A stretch of DNA of 64,000 bases from Haemonchus contortus (GCA_000469685.2 LS997563.1:2051281-2115280), one strand, 5' to 3'; positions 11,467-23,500 are shown, numbered from the stretch's first letter. The notes: a model not told the origin generated them from the sequence alone. Translations and numbers: made by a program.

Positions 11467-13870
11467 ATATTCGTCTCCTCTAGTAGGCAAGTGTAAGGTC
11501 GAAGAAGAACTCTTTCAGAGTGTGATCAAAAACATATGTGAATTAAAGCTATCGGTACAGTAGAAACGAGATTTGGTAGTTCACGAGCCGGTGGCTTTGA
11601 AGGCAGTCAGGGTTACCCCTGGTGCGATGACCAGTTCTACTTGTAGAGATAATTGAAAGAGTTTTGATGTTTTTCATAAACCCCCAGGAAAAGCTTCCAG
11701 GCTAAGACATATATATGTCATCAAATCCCATCTCGTTGTGACTAAAGCAAACCGACCAGAGCAAACTAGAACAAAGCAACTCGTGCAAACTGTCGCACAG
11801 GTCCCGCCCTAGTTGGCAAATCCATTTGTCCTCCCGTGTTTCTCACATGTGGGAGGAAATTGGTACTACCGGGCGGTAAAAGAATAGGCAAGTTTCTCGA
11901 CTAGGATCAATGAATGTTTCGTAATTTGGGGATTACGTTTTCCCAGAAACGCCTTAGAGTATCTCCCGCGCCGTCATGACTAAGGTGGGCTCGTGGAGTG
12001 GGGAATTTCTCATTCGTACTGCCCACATCCAACAATAATTCATGGAAAGTCTGATCTCGATGGTCATGTTGGCCAGCCAGATAGTGCTCTGGGCTAATAA
12101 CTCCGTTTTCTCAATCTCCTCTTCATTCCAAATCCCAGCTAATCGCCTCGCTTTTCTCGCCTTCATATCCTGAGTTTGAATTTATTACCTGCCCATTTCT
12201 ACATATCATTTACATTAACTAAGCATAAATTTCGAGGCGGCATCTCGCCACCACAGTCAACTATACGTTATCGCTCCAAAGCACGCATTCTAATGAGCAT
12301 TTGCCCACACGCTAACGGACCGCTTCAGGCGATACCGTATTTATGACGTCCGGAATGGGAAATTGAAAACGTGATTCAATGAACATTGAAAAACGTCAGT
12401 AACACGTAGGCTCATGATGTCGTTGGATGCTCTTTCTTATAAAACCTTTCTGAAGAAGAGTTAGGGCCTTCTCCTAGAAGTCAGGGGCGCTAGAGCACTT
12501 ATCTCTTGAGGAAAGGTCTCCTATGCACTGTTAATTCTACAGGAAAAGAAAGAATATTGACTTGAAAGCTCCCTCCATGTTTTACGGAAGCATCTGGTTT
12601 TAGGCATTCTTTATGTGGCCCTACCTTACCCAACTGCTAAGGCCCGAAAGTAAAAAGTATTTACAAGCCAAACGGACCCCAGAAATCAAAGGTGCAAACC
12701 CTCCAAATAGGTATATGAAATCTATATGGTTTTCTCTCGCAGCGGATAACGAAGCTTTGCAACACACGGTATCGATTGGATATTGACTTACTGGCTCAAT
12801 ACTGGCTCGTATGACACTTAGGGAGCTACTCAGCTGGAGAATACCTCCAGTGCATACTACAATTCAATTTATGACGATATGTTTTACTATGCTGCTCTTT
12901 TGATATAATATTTAGGACAAAACTATTCTTTCTAACCATCTTGCCTGTTCGCTAACTTCGCTTATGCTCCTTCCTAGAAAACTAGCTGACTGACAAAGTC
13001 ATGCGTAGACTAAGTATACATGGGAACCACATGGTGCATACCAGCAAGTAATGGAAACAGAGTGAATACCTATACCGTGAAGAAAACGTCTTATTTACAT
13101 AGCAAAAAAATCCGAAAAAAACAGTCATCCTATTATCTAGTAGCTTACAAGTAGTACCATCCGCATGGAATTTCCACCACGGATCAAAGGGTAAACAGTA
13201 ATGTACATATAGACTCGAAGCGGATAACTCCGCCCCTAATATTTAGCAAATGACAAAGTTTGGACTCTTGATCACAATGCCCAAACCCAGATCAAGGGTA
13301 ATACAATCATTTGGGCCGATGGATCGATCATCTCCTTTCCTCTAGCCTGCAGACTGCCCATATCGCGACCTCTTAGCAATAACTCCCTTTTTCGTAAAAT
13401 TTCGTGGTCATACCTGTCTATTCCACATTGCTACGTTACGCTTCTTTTTATTTTTGAACTTTTCAAGTGTCACTATGTACCTTCTCTGCACCTTCAATCC
13501 CGCAATCTCTGTCTTGTAAATATCTCGAACTTATGGTCATGTTGAGTTAATATAAAATTGTGCTCAGTGGTATCCAAGTACTGTAGGACTTTCAGTTTTC
13601 GCATACCGCTTTGCATTAAATTTTCTTGTTCAAGGAAAATACGGCACTTCTGCCTCGTTGACCTGAAAGAGTGTTGGTGAAGGAACGGCGGTTTGGGTCA
13701 TAGCTAATAAAGCTGTAAAAGGAGCAGAGATCCGGACTAGTGGATTATTGCCACTGTATAAAAAATACTTCAGGGGGTAAGAATGCTTGTAGGGTCCGAT
13801 AATTATCACATCTCTCTTTGTGCGGTCTCTGGAATAACTCTTGATCCCACAAAGAAGCCACAAGGCCCAT
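11467..13870. other. Intergenic, mostly featureless
   Basis: No gene was recognised. A minus-strand open frame at 11954-12172, preceded by an AACTCAG that could be an acceptor and containing NEEEIEKTELLAQ, is a weak exon candidate; the rest shows only short stop-rich frames. Confidence 0.4.
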
Positions 13871-13878
13871 ATAGTTAA

Positions 13879-13907
13879 GGGGAGGGGGGAAGGAAGGGGG
13901 GGGGGGG
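13879..13907 (+). repeat. G-tract ending in a 12-nt G run
   Basis: A purine block with runs of G, the last being 12 consecutive Gs (13896-13907), in otherwise AT-rich DNA. Such mono-G tracts can form G-quadruplexes. Confidence 0.8.
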
Positions 13908-14689
13908 CTGAAAGGAGTGGGTGGACTAGCGACAGAAGAACATAGAAGGACAGGACTGTCCAAAACTGTCCGCAACCTGAGATTTGTCATCAGACAACAT
14001 ATAACTCTTTCAGAAGACCGATTGCCTCCATGGAAGCTACACCCAACTTATGCCCATTTACCAGTAGCTACCTACACTTTTCAAGGTAATTCAATGGATA
14101 TCCTTTTGCATTAGCTTACGAAAGGTGGGGCACAACCGGTAAATTAGACTCTTCTTCATCATTCTTTGATGCATGAAGTCTTTTGTAAAATGAACATCTG
14201 CGTGATGTTGCTGGGGCTTGCTATACTGCAATTCACATCGCCGTGACATACTCGGGCTCTATATTAAGATGCTCTGTTTTAGTCTACTTATTCATAACTC
14301 TAAAGTTCATAATTCGCTTTATTTGCGAATTCTCTTTGAAAACAACATTCGAGGGCTACCCATCTTGCAGTCACATTGGATTGCGCCAAATTTCCAAAGA
14401 CATCTCAGTATCACAGCTTTCTCGGATGAGGACGAAGTTTTACAAAGGTCAGTTTAATTTTTTTGAAAGTCTTGCGATATGTTTTGCTTTCAAACACGGG
14501 AATAGTACTCCGATTTATTGGTTCAATAAGGATAAGTGGCTCACTTTCACGTATGAATCGCCTACAAGCACTTCCCATATCCTTCGTGCAACTATTGATT
14601 CTCCGTTGTTCCTACAAGCCTAATTATATGTGGGCCAATCAAATGCGTATGCCGAAAATATTATTGAAGGTAGTTCAGATTTCAAGGTT

Positions 14690-15470
14690 CATTTGACTTT
14701 CGGAAATCGCTCAGTGGCTCTTTATTGAGAGGCTAGGGCCTTCATGGCTTTCTTTTCATATTTTTCCTTTGCCTTCTTATTCAGTCATTCCATATTTTTC
14801 TGTTTTGAGAAAGATAGGTTAGTGTCAAAAGTCGTTCCAGAAAGTATGTTCTGGAACTCGTTCGCGAATTGAAGTCCCCAATGATCAATGTAGCCTTCTT
14901 TTCTTCTGGGGTAGACCATTGAGTAAAGGACCTGTTCGTACCAAAGGGAATGCTGATTTCTAGATCGACTAGACCCTTGAGTATGATGTTCGATCTCCTA
15001 TTTGCACCTATCTGCTCATCTCTTGGAAGTCAGAAGTTTGACAAGCTCGAATGTAGGGAGGATAAGCGTCGTCAGTTACATCCTTTGATCCAGCCTATTT
15101 TTATTTTGCTAGCAATTCTCTCGATTAGTGCTGCACAGCAGATGTTCAGAAATTAAAGCAGACTTCAGTTCCAACCAGAAAGACTAGCACTTTTGACCCT
15201 GACATCGGAAAAGACTGGGCCAATAAATGGCGAGGTTTATGAGTATGATTGTTTAAGGCGAATTCCAGTTTCCAGCTTTTATTAGCTCTCTCTAGGATTG
15301 AAGAGATTAATTCTTTAAACAGCTGCTTCAATCTTTCTTGAAATTTTAATGGATAGTTTTTCTCTAATCTTGAAGGGCACAGCGATTTTCCTCTGAAAGA
15401 CATACTGTTTTGGAGTGAGCTAAGCTCTAAGCTGGTTCGATTGATGGAAAACCACATCGATTTCAAGAAA
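14690..15470 (-). pseudogene. Decayed minus-strand coding tract, retroelement-like
   Basis: A 106-codon minus-strand frame (15466-15146) rich in Lys, Glu and Leu (for example QERLKQLFKELISSILERA) is followed towards lower coordinates by a stop-interrupted frame with protein-like text (KEGYIDHWGLQFANEFQNIL and KKAKEKYEKKAMKAL). Splice signals are absent and the frame changes several times, which fits a dead mobile-element ORF. I could not assign a family, since no RT, integrase or transposase motif is legible. Confidence 0.3.
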
Positions 15471-15507
15471 TTTTTGAAATAACTAAAATCCCCTCCGTGA
15501 TTGATGC

Positions 15508-16260
15508 CTACAGAGGATTCCTCGGTGGAAATGTGTCGGATATGCTGAGCTCATTTGTCACCTGCCTTCCACACCCATTGAGATGGCATTCATGCACTGA
15601 TGAAATGCTACCACCGTCAAAGGCCCAGGTGCATGCTGTGGCTATTAAATTGCTGAGCGGAAAATATTTTGGATCGACCTCATTTGGCGTGGCTGGCTGC
15701 GAATCGGCCAGCAGTCGTACCTCGTCATGCATCATACTGCTCTCATGTATTTGTCGCGGTAGGAAGTCGTTTCAGAGCAGAGCTTGAATTTGGGACATGA
15801 TATTTAATGGCAGACGGCGACGAAATTGCTCTCAAAAGCACCAGCGCTCAGAGTTACCGTAATCCGGATGGGTGGCTATGCTTTCGGGAACGAAAGCGTC
15901 GCTGATTTATGACGCCAATACGGGCGGTGAATTTCGGAAACTCGAAGCGGATTGGTCGACCGACGGCGACGGCTGTCACCACAAACGCCATCAACAATGG
16001 CTCGTTTACCGTAGTATCAGGGAATTCGTAGCGAAATAACGGCGATGATCGCTGTGTAATAGGTTTTTTGAGTGACATACGAGTTGTATGCGTGTATTTG
16101 TGGCTCCAGTTGGATGAGGAGAGTAACGGGTGTATTTCTCGAGTAGCGGAAGCTCACCGAGAACGAAAATCGCCCATTTCCGAGCCTCGTCTCAATACGG
16201 CAGCAGACAGTAGGGGTAACTGCATGAATGAATACACTGGATAGGTTTCATCTCGAACCA
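15508..16260 (-). CDS. GC-richer block with possible minus-strand exons, unknown gene
   Basis: Three consecutive open segments on the minus strand are flanked by plausible splice sites. One (about 16228-16160, ending at GTGAGC) contains LLSAAVLRRGSEMGDF; a second (16078 downwards, ATG start, ending at GTAACT near 15855) contains RYEFPDTTVNEPLL; a third (15735 to about 15565, ending CAG|GTGACA) contains LADSQPATPNEVDPKYF and SVHECHLNGCGRQ. The block is noticeably GC-richer than its surroundings, as real exons here tend to be. Frames do not join cleanly, no family was recognised, and the plus strand is partly open too. Confidence 0.25.
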
Positions 16261-16536
16261 ATTGGACCTTTAAAAGAGGGTCTCAATCATTAGCAATGAT
16301 AGCAGTCTCTCGATGAGTTTGATTTGGGGAATGGTTCGGGAGAAGAAAAACTGACTGACTTTCCTGAAGGAATGAATGGTATTTTCGTGGAGGTTCAGAC
16401 ACTTTCGGTTTCCTTTTATCTCTAAATCTTGGAATTGGATCTACAAACGTTTCACAAAAATGGTCCTCGACTCTCTAACATTAAGCCAGAGCTAGGCTGG
16501 CGAGCCCCATTTCTAAAAGCCCAGCAGGAAATGAGT

Positions 16537-17064
16537 TCATTTGATTGATTTGGAAGAATTTTTAGAAATGCTGATTATTCTTGACTGATTTGAGCTTCCA
16601 TGGGCAGATAAGTAGTTGACACTTCTCAGTAGGTTCCACTTCTTAATAGGTTCAGGTTGAAGCCCTGAATGAGAATTGTCTTTTTGAAAGTTTGCCTTTC
16701 CAAGCTTGCAAAAGGGATGATACACATTCAGATCAGTACACCATTATCTTGTGATTCCAATATGATGGAAAGCTCGGATAATGCTTATCCAACAGTCGAT
16801 CCCCTAAAGTCGTCGCCTTCAGTTTCTGAGATAATCTTATCCAACAATCTACTTTTGAATCGCTGTCACATTATCCATATGATATCTTCCTTTGAAAAAG
16901 GTCTGGGCTTCACTTGAAATCATTATCTGAGAAGAACTGTAACATTTTTTTGTATTGCCGCATTTTGTTTTGAATTTTTGATTTTCCCGTTTTTTTTCCA
17001 ATCCGTTCATGGGGAAGAAAATACTTTCTTGGAAAAAATAGCGAGGATTCTTCCAAGGAAACAC
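16537..17064 (-). pseudogene. Second decayed minus-strand coding tract
   Basis: Two open segments in the same minus-strand frame (17064-16849 and 16725-16537) are separated by a stretch that reads as protein in the neighbouring frame (LLDKIISETEGDDF and ALSELSIILESQDNGVL). This is what a frameshifted, eroded ORF looks like. The composition resembles the tract at 14.7-15.5 kb, and both may be pieces of one dead element. Family unknown. Confidence 0.3.
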
Positions 17065-17371
17065 ACGACTTCGGGTTCACCCAGCCAATTGCTGATTTGG
17101 TGTTGAAGCATTAATGGCGTGGAATTTCATTTTATTCGCTAAAGTGGGCCAGAATTAGTGCTGTATCACCTTGGTGACATTAGACCTTGATTTCAGTGAA
17201 ATTCCAAACCAATGCAGTGTGAACGGTCCCGAAAATAACAGTAGAATCTCGTGGAATTTGTCGAGTTTATTTGCCAAGCCGTGGAAGAACGAGCTGATTA
17301 GAAATGCATAGCGTATGGTGGTGGTGATAGGATCGGGCGGGTAGTTTTGACACGCGTTTTGATGTTTTCAG

Positions 17372-17679
17372 ACGAGCTTCAGTTCCCGTGGAGAAGTAGG
17401 GGAGGAGGAGCAGCAACAGAAGGAGAAATAACTACGATCGCCAGCAACGGATGATGTGGTTGTCGATCACATGCATTTCTTGCCAAGCAGCAGAGTCGCT
17501 GGCTGGCTGGCTGGCTTGGTGGCCGACTGGCGCCGTCGTGTCCGTTGCCCTTTCGATCCGCTGGCCATCTCCAAAGCCATTTGGTCATGACAATCATCAA
17601 TTCATTGGCAATTCATCATTACTGATCGTTTGTAGCTATTCCCATTATGGGCTTGGGCAATCGTTGTTATTTCAGGAAG
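17372..17679 (+). CDS. Possible exon, unknown product
   Basis: A GATGTTTTCAG acceptor precedes this GC-rich block. From the ATG at 17451 a frame of 76 codons plus one base runs to a GTAAGG donor, including AWWPTGAVVSVALSIRW and NSSLLIVCSYSHYGLGQ, so it is partly hydrophobic. A CTGG repeat around 17497-17516 inflates apparent coding potential. The reverse strand is also open. No family was recognised. Confidence 0.25.
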
Positions 17680-19469
17680 GTAAGGTACTGGGTGAGTAAT
17701 CCAGCTCGATTAAATGAGTACTGTACTGTACTGTGTTCTTGCACCACCTACATACTCCGAGTAAGATCTGAAGCTATGAACGGTCCATAGCCGCTATGCA
17801 ATCAGAGCATTTCCACAATCTTTTACGGTTAATACAGAATATTAATGGCTATGACTTGGCAGCTTGGACGAGTTGCTCGCATTGGACGAGTTTTATTGTT
17901 GAGCGTAGTGCTCTGACTATAGAAAGGGACCTGTGCTGATAAATAGTTGTACTCCGATGGGTATGTAAGGCAGAGATCGGGATGGACGGCGTTCGCTGGA
18001 CATCATTGGCTTCTAGGAGGCGTGGTTTTGGCATATCCTGTTAGCCGCCTGATTGGTTCACTTAAACGCTCCCTCCTCCGCCATATTCTAGCCCAATTTC
18101 AATTCAGGTTCTATGACCAGAACCTTCAAATCGGTTTTCGGAGATGCTCTTCCTCGTATAACCATGGTTGAAGGGGTTTCTTCTATGGGGAGCAAGGTTA
18201 AGGAGCCACGCTCTAGAATTTCCGTTTTATGGCTTCGACTCCTCTTGGTAGACTGATCGTATACTTTTCTATATGGCTCTGAAGTTGATTTTATCGAAAG
18301 CCGGCCTGGATGTAGGGTTTTCCGGCTGGGCTGCAAGATGCAGACTAGCTCTTGGTCAATGCTGCGGTGCACATCTCGAGGCCTTACCTTTCAATCTGAT
18401 TGTTCGACAACCTGGGTTATCGAAGTGGACTTGCTTCCCGAGCATTTCTCTCTAAAAGAAACAACCCTGGAGGCTCAGCCAAGTCAAAGAGTTGGAGCAG
18501 ATGCGGTCAGAATATAGAATTCCTTCGAATTCCGTGAATAAATCGATTTAAAACTTGAAAAACAGTAAAAAGTTGCTTACCTGCTGCCCAGCTACACCTT
18601 TTCTCTTGACTCTTTCTTATTTTTTCACCTTTCAACGTACTCGTGATAATCCTATATTATTGAACAACTCTGTTTCCAAAGAAGTTCACGCGTCATTATA
18701 TCCTATCAAGGTTTCAGAATACAATTAGCCTCCAAGTTTTGGAAAAAATAATATTGAGTTTATGAAAAGTATATAGCTCGAAGTATGGTTTCATTCAGTT
18801 TGTAGTAGGGGATTCGCTGGCCAACGTATAGGTATGATAGAAGGATTGCTCTAGAATTTTCCGTTTGGGCTGCCATCCCATTCTCGAATCCTCCGTTAGC
18901 TCGAATAAAACCTTATCCAGAGCTCTCCCAGGGGATATAACGAATTTGCCCCTGGAGGACATCCATGGTCCCTCGCCGTCATTCCTTGTCATTCCTGGCC
19001 ATCCCAATCCACTTTGGGATCGCCGTTTTCTTTGACATTCAGTCTCTGGCCTGCAAACTTCCATTCAAAGCCTCCATGCGAGAATGCTCATTTAGACATT
19101 ATTTCCCCAAGTATTTTTCTACCATAAGCTTTCTTGAACAGCACAATTCTTTGTCTTATTGGAAAGTTCACTTTCAACTACCGTATATCTAATTGCCATT
19201 TCTTTGCCGACAGCTATTTCTCCGCTATACGAAATATCTTTTTTTGGACATCTCATTTATCAAAGACGCTATACAGACGGACGTGTCCGTTATATCAACT
19301 GGGACATTTCAGAAATTGTTATACGGTAAGAATGATGCTAATCACATTCGAGCCATATGAAATTAGGCCTTTTCACGGCCGTCAAAACGTCCTGCTTTGC
19401 CCTGGCAAACACAATTTCAACGAACTCAATACGAAATACCCCCAGGCGTGGATTACGGTGGCGTTTTAG
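17680..19469. other. Intergenic or decayed repeat sequence
   Basis: Contains a CTGTACTGTACTG microrepeat (17720-17737). Two segments (about 18195-18300 and 18840-18930) each centre on GCTCTAGAATTTCCGTTT-like sequence, perhaps fragments of one repeat. No gene was recognised. Confidence 0.3.
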
Positions 19470-19871
19470 GACGAGGGTTATGGATGGCTGTCGAATTCAA
19501 TTCGTCGTGTTGAACATCGCATCGGGTGTCTGCACCGGGAATTCGCCTCCCTTCCTCTAAGTGATTTCGTAGAACACTGGGAACCTGGAGGCGGAGGACT
19601 TGCGTTTCTGAGGATTCCCAGATCGAGCAGCGAACTTAAAAAGCGACGGACTCCTAGAAATCCTGCTCGGAGCCTGTGGGGAAGGTCTCCCGTATCTGGT
19701 GAAGTTTGCAGTATTTTTCGACTTTCTGGAGAAGACGTGACGCTGACTTACATCTATGAATCTAATGCTTCTGTAAAATCTGACCATCTTGTCATTCCAC
19801 TGAAACCCGTGGGTAAGTTTTAACTCTGCAAAACTGACTCAAAAGTTTGATTGCTCATAGATCCGCAGCAG
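19470..19871 (+). CDS. Long internal exon (343 bp) plus a possible 11-nt microexon, unknown gene
   Basis: A GCGTTTTAG acceptor opens a frame of 114 codons plus one base that ends at a GTAAGTTT donor (19813). The frame is stop-free, Arg- and Ser-rich in the middle (KKRRTPRNPARSLWGRSP) and ends with regular text such as GEDVTLTYIYESNASVKSD. An 11-nt segment at 19861-19871, bounded by CATAG and GTAATG, fits the phase exactly and would add DPQQ. No further exon could be joined on either side; the next ones may lie beyond repeats. Domain unknown. Confidence 0.4.
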
Positions 19872-19984
19872 GTAATGTGCCCCTTCTTTATGAACTGTTA
19901 CCCCATCTTTCTCTTTCTGGAATCGCAAAAGCACTGAGTACTCCCTTCAACGCTCTAGCCACACCTCTTTTTGAGACGACCTTC

Positions 19985-20640
19985 AGGTACTGAAGAGCTG
20001 AGCAAGTGCATGGCTATTATGCGCCCTGAAGTCCTAGTTCCCTGAATGTTCCTCTAATCGTTTTTCGAAAGTGTCAAAGTTTACAAAGTTTTTAGAAGCT
20101 TTGTTATCGAATTCCGTGTTATCAAGGTCTGAGGACTTTGCCATTTCGGCACCTTCATCCAATCGGGTGATTCTTCAAGTTTTAAGAAGAATTCCGTTGC
20201 CATTTCAAATGAGAAAACTGTTGTCACTTCGATCCATTATTGGTGTAATCGGCTCATAGGGTGACGTTGGCCTTTTGTTGTCTTTCTTTGACGTCTTAGC
20301 CTCTGTTCAGTTGAAGCCCAACATCCACTCGACCATATCAGCAATTCTATTAACCTGCCAATCAGTCCGTTTCCGTTGCTGCTCTACCTCTGTACTACTG
20401 CCAAGCTCGAGAGCAAGATTTCAGTGGTCACAAGACTCCGTATTTTTCCTGACCTCTCTTTTTTCGTGGCTTCCTTTAACCTTCCTGAGTTCTTTTTCTG
20501 GGTCCCTATTTCGGAGATTTCGCTTCTCGGCTATGTAGCAATTTCAATTCCCTTCCTTATGGGTGGTTATTTACGAGGCGATACGGGCGCTTTGCAGGAA
20601 GTCTTTCAGCATCATTAACTAGCTGTAGAGAGCCGAATTC
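19985..20640 (-). pseudogene. Decayed minus-strand ORF, highly charged, retroelement gag-like
   Basis: Reading 20640 to 19985 on the minus strand, one frame carries long charged stretches (LRKVKGSHEKREVRKNTES, STEVEQQRKRTDWQVNRIAD and EFDNKASKNFVNFDTFEKR) broken by a handful of single stops. That pattern indicates a formerly continuous coding sequence of at least 200 residues. The charged, helix-prone composition suggests a gag-like or structural protein of a mobile element, but no diagnostic motif is visible. Confidence 0.35.
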
Positions 20641-21424
20641 CAAATTTCAAACCATTTACTCCCTAAGTAGTTTTGCTCTGCCCAATGTGCTGTTGCCGAT
20701 GAGTGCTCTGTGTTCAGCCAAGCGTAGGCCAATTTCCGAAATCGTGCCAATTTTGTTATAAGTAGAACAGGCTGCCAAGTTGTTGTTTAAACCCAACTTC
20801 AAAGATGCGCCATGCATTTGCAGTCCACTTTGGAATATATTTAATCAGTATTCCTGATTGGTCAAGGATTGGGTTTCCTCAAGAAAATGAAGGAAAACTG
20901 GAGGCCAATGTAGCTGAAGGTTTTATCTAAAGAATTGCTTTGATGGAAAAAGTCAAAACTATCGCGAAGAAGGATTCTGTCTGCCTATAGTATATTTTTT
21001 TATTACTTATGTGCACCGGTCTTTTCTCTTTTTGTACTTGGTCTCTGAATTGGTCTTCGGCCTCTAGGAGGAGCAGTTGTAGCTGTTCGGGCATGTTCCA
21101 TCTGGCTATAATTTAGCTAATGTTTCTGATCGAACAGGCGGAGGCATCTTGTGTTGAATGCGAAGTCGAGCAAGTGAATTAACAATTACCTTATTCAAAT
21201 GTTGAAAGAAACCTATGATGATGTCATAAACAAGTTACCAGTTAGCCAGAATCTATGGATTGATGATCCTCTTCTGTAGGCACCTTACGTTCATTTTGAC
21301 ATCTGATGAATACGTAGCATTGCTTTATGTACTGCTCTTCTAGTATATGCCATGAATTCGACTTTACTTTAGTACCATCTTCATGAAGCACGGTTACTGA
21401 CGCACTGTTCTAAGCTAGTTACTT

Positions 21425-22070
21425 ACTTAGACTTGGTTCCTCCCATGCCGTTGGGCATATCGGGCGATGAAATCTTTCCACTGTTGCCGGTCTTGGCCTC
21501 TTCTTCGTCCCTGGAAACATTCATGACTTTGAAGCGTTGTTTCTGGGACGGCCTCTTCCTCGCTTGGCTCCTTTAGGTGTCCAATACATAGCCATTTTTG
21601 GGATACGCTGCTGCGACATACGCAAACGTGACCGGCCAATCAAAGTCTACGCCGTGCCACAATCACGTGGAGGCTATTTATACCAGAGCGACGTAGAACT
21701 TCCTCATTCGTGACGTGATCCGTGTACCGTATCTTCATGATCCTTCGCAGACATCTCTGGTGGAAAGTATCCATCTTCTTGGCTAAATTCGCCATGTATT
21801 TCCATGTTTCGATAAATTCGCTTTGAGCTAATTAAGCAACTCTGAGCTGGTGAGTTGCTTAATTAGCTCATCTGCTAATCAGAACTCTGACAAGAGACCC
21901 TTGATCACATAATCTTGTCCAAAGTGATGACAAGATATTTGAAGTTTTCGAAGGCCCCTCCGGGAGTTTTCTGGGAGCTTGTGATGACGTGACTTTACGT
22001 ACACGAAGCCACTCTTCATGACAGGATAAAGGCCAAAGAGCTTAGCTGTGTCGATATCAGCAGTGACTGC
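21425..22070 (-). mobile_element. 5'-truncated LINE fragment (3' end of an RT ORF)
   Basis: The minus strand encodes the typical C-terminal tail of a non-LTR retrotransposon RT protein: MDTFHQRCLRRIMKIRY, DHVTNEEVLRRSGINSLH and GHVCVCRSS, then, after a frameshift, RQQWKDFIARYAQRHGR and a stop at 21427. Towards 22070 a further piece reads as the region just after the RT catalytic core. The two pieces are separated by the palindrome at 21825-21869 instead of the expected coding sequence. At least one frameshift and a TGA show that it is dead. The tail differs from that of the RTE element at 50.5 kb, so it is another family. Confidence 0.7.
21825..21869. repeat. Perfect 18-bp palindrome (hairpin, 9-nt loop)
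   Basis: GAGCTAATTAAGCAACTC at 21825-21842 is exactly complementary to 21852-21869, with loop TGAGCTGGT. It interrupts the LINE fragment and may be a rearrangement scar or a small foldback insertion. Confidence 0.85.
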
Positions 22071-22169
22071 CACTGAGTTGATTTTTCAACAATATTGAGG
22101 ATATTCGAAAAACTGTGAGCCAATACATTGTTTCAAACAATTCAACCAACAAACACTTCATTGCTCCAA

Positions 22170-22452
22170 GAAGGAAAGGATCGAGGAGGAAAATCCCTTC
22201 TGTTGAATGGGCCGATCCCTTCGACAGAAGCATCATTCTGCTTTGGATGCTCTTGTGGCCTATACAATTACGGACGGTGATGCTAATGTACAAGTCAGAT
22301 TTTTTTATCCTCTTAAATGGGACGGGTACCATTTTACCGACTCAGGGAGATGGATGGATCCTCTAGGCAGGTCCCGATATATGTAGGATTTGATCCCAGA
22401 ACTTTGTGTTTAACAGAGTGCCATATGGCACAACACCATCTCCGCCTCGTCA
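22170..22452 (-). mobile_element. tRNA-derived SINE, family 1, copy A (near full length)
   Basis: On the minus strand this aligns throughout with the reference copy at 35332-35633: the tRNA-like head (GGTGTTGTGCCATATGGCAC, then CTGGGATCAAATCC as a decayed B box), a central block GTACATTAGCATCACCG and TTGTATAGGCCACA, and the GATCGGCCCATTCAACAGAAGGG 3' region in split form. It is diverged and has lost a good B box. Confidence 0.65.
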
Positions 22453-22589
22453 ATATTTTTAATTTCAATAAATTGTTTCAATGCAGCTTTCCATACGTGA
22501 AGAGAAGAAGGCCTACTTTCCTTGCATGATGTTTGATCGCACATGGTGCAGGTATGATACAATTCATTGTGACTTATTCCCCTTTCAAG

Positions 22590-22637
22590 GTGGGTAGGTA
22601 GGTAGATAGGGTAGGGTAGGTAAGGTAGGTAGGTATT
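22590..22637 (+). repeat. GGTA/GGGTA microsatellite
   Basis: Imperfect tandem units of GGTAG, GGTA and GATAG over about 48 bp. Confidence 0.85.
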
Positions 22638-23143
22638 GTTTACTGCCTCTTAATTCCTTGAACAGAGAATAATTGCGCGAATCAATATTCGATTGAATTT
22701 CGCTGTAGGCTAGTTCAAGAACAATTCAGTAGAGGTTATAGATTGTGAAATCGATGCCCAAAATCCTCACTAATCTTATACTGTTAATCCTTTGCCCTTC
22801 TTCAGCTCCTCCATCTCGTAGAGCTCCTTTATCGATTCCACAAATCTAGGCCACAAAGGTGCTACCGTATCAAGAACTACACTAAATCTAATAATTCATG
22901 TGATTTAGGTGTTTGTTTGAGCGTTTCAGTTGAATTCCCCCGTCTAAGTGCACAAAAACGTAAATCGTTCCACAAATTTCATTACCGTAGTTGTCGAGGA
23001 AGTCAAGTGAAATGATTTATAGGCATGGAATTTTTTGATTGAATTTATTACATTACTACATACCTTCTGATTTGTTCAACAACCACTTACTAGTCACTGT
23101 ACTTCGTCTTCTGTCGAAGTTACGATACAATTACCAATTTTAG

Positions 23144-23500
23144 ATACCTATTGCCTATTTTAGCTTCCATATTTACTTGATTTTTCCACTTTTCGTGGTC
23201 CCAACGGTATGTATACAATATGTTCTAAAGAAAAAAGAATTAAGTGGACCTTTTTACACATTCCCAATAGGATTTCTGTGGAATGCGGTCTATTCCGTAG
23301 CTACAGGACTCATCTCGGACGCAGCTTCCTTTCAAAATTTTGATTGCTCTTTCCTTCCTAGACCCTACCTTTGTCGGGCCATGAGAAATTTTCCAGGTTT
23401 ACCGATAGGAAACAGGTGGTACTGTACGGTATTCGCCTAGATGTCAGTGGATAGAGCGCTATTCTCCGTGTGGGAAACTGGAGCGCTGTATTCGTGAAAC
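23144..23500 (+). pseudogene. Serpentine 7TM chemoreceptor-like fragment, probably broken
   Basis: An AATTTTAG acceptor opens a hydrophobic frame: IPIAYFSFHIYLIFPLFVVP (TM1-like), a basic loop KKKELSGPFYTF and a second hydrophobic stretch with FLWNAVYSVATGLISD. The FY...N arrangement after TM1 is like that of the Srg/Srv-type nematode receptors. About 50 residues later a TAG (23438-23440) is followed in frame by MSVDRALFSVW, which resembles the DR/NR motif after TM3. The in-frame stop and lack of later TM exons suggest a pseudogene or a fragment. The subfamily cannot be fixed; a chance hydrophobic frame is the alternative. Confidence 0.35.

Noticed and set aside
14186..14640. A secreted-protein gene beginning MNICVMLLGLAILQF
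   Set aside because: The frame stops after the signal-like start, and the following open frames do not join to it by any clear intron.
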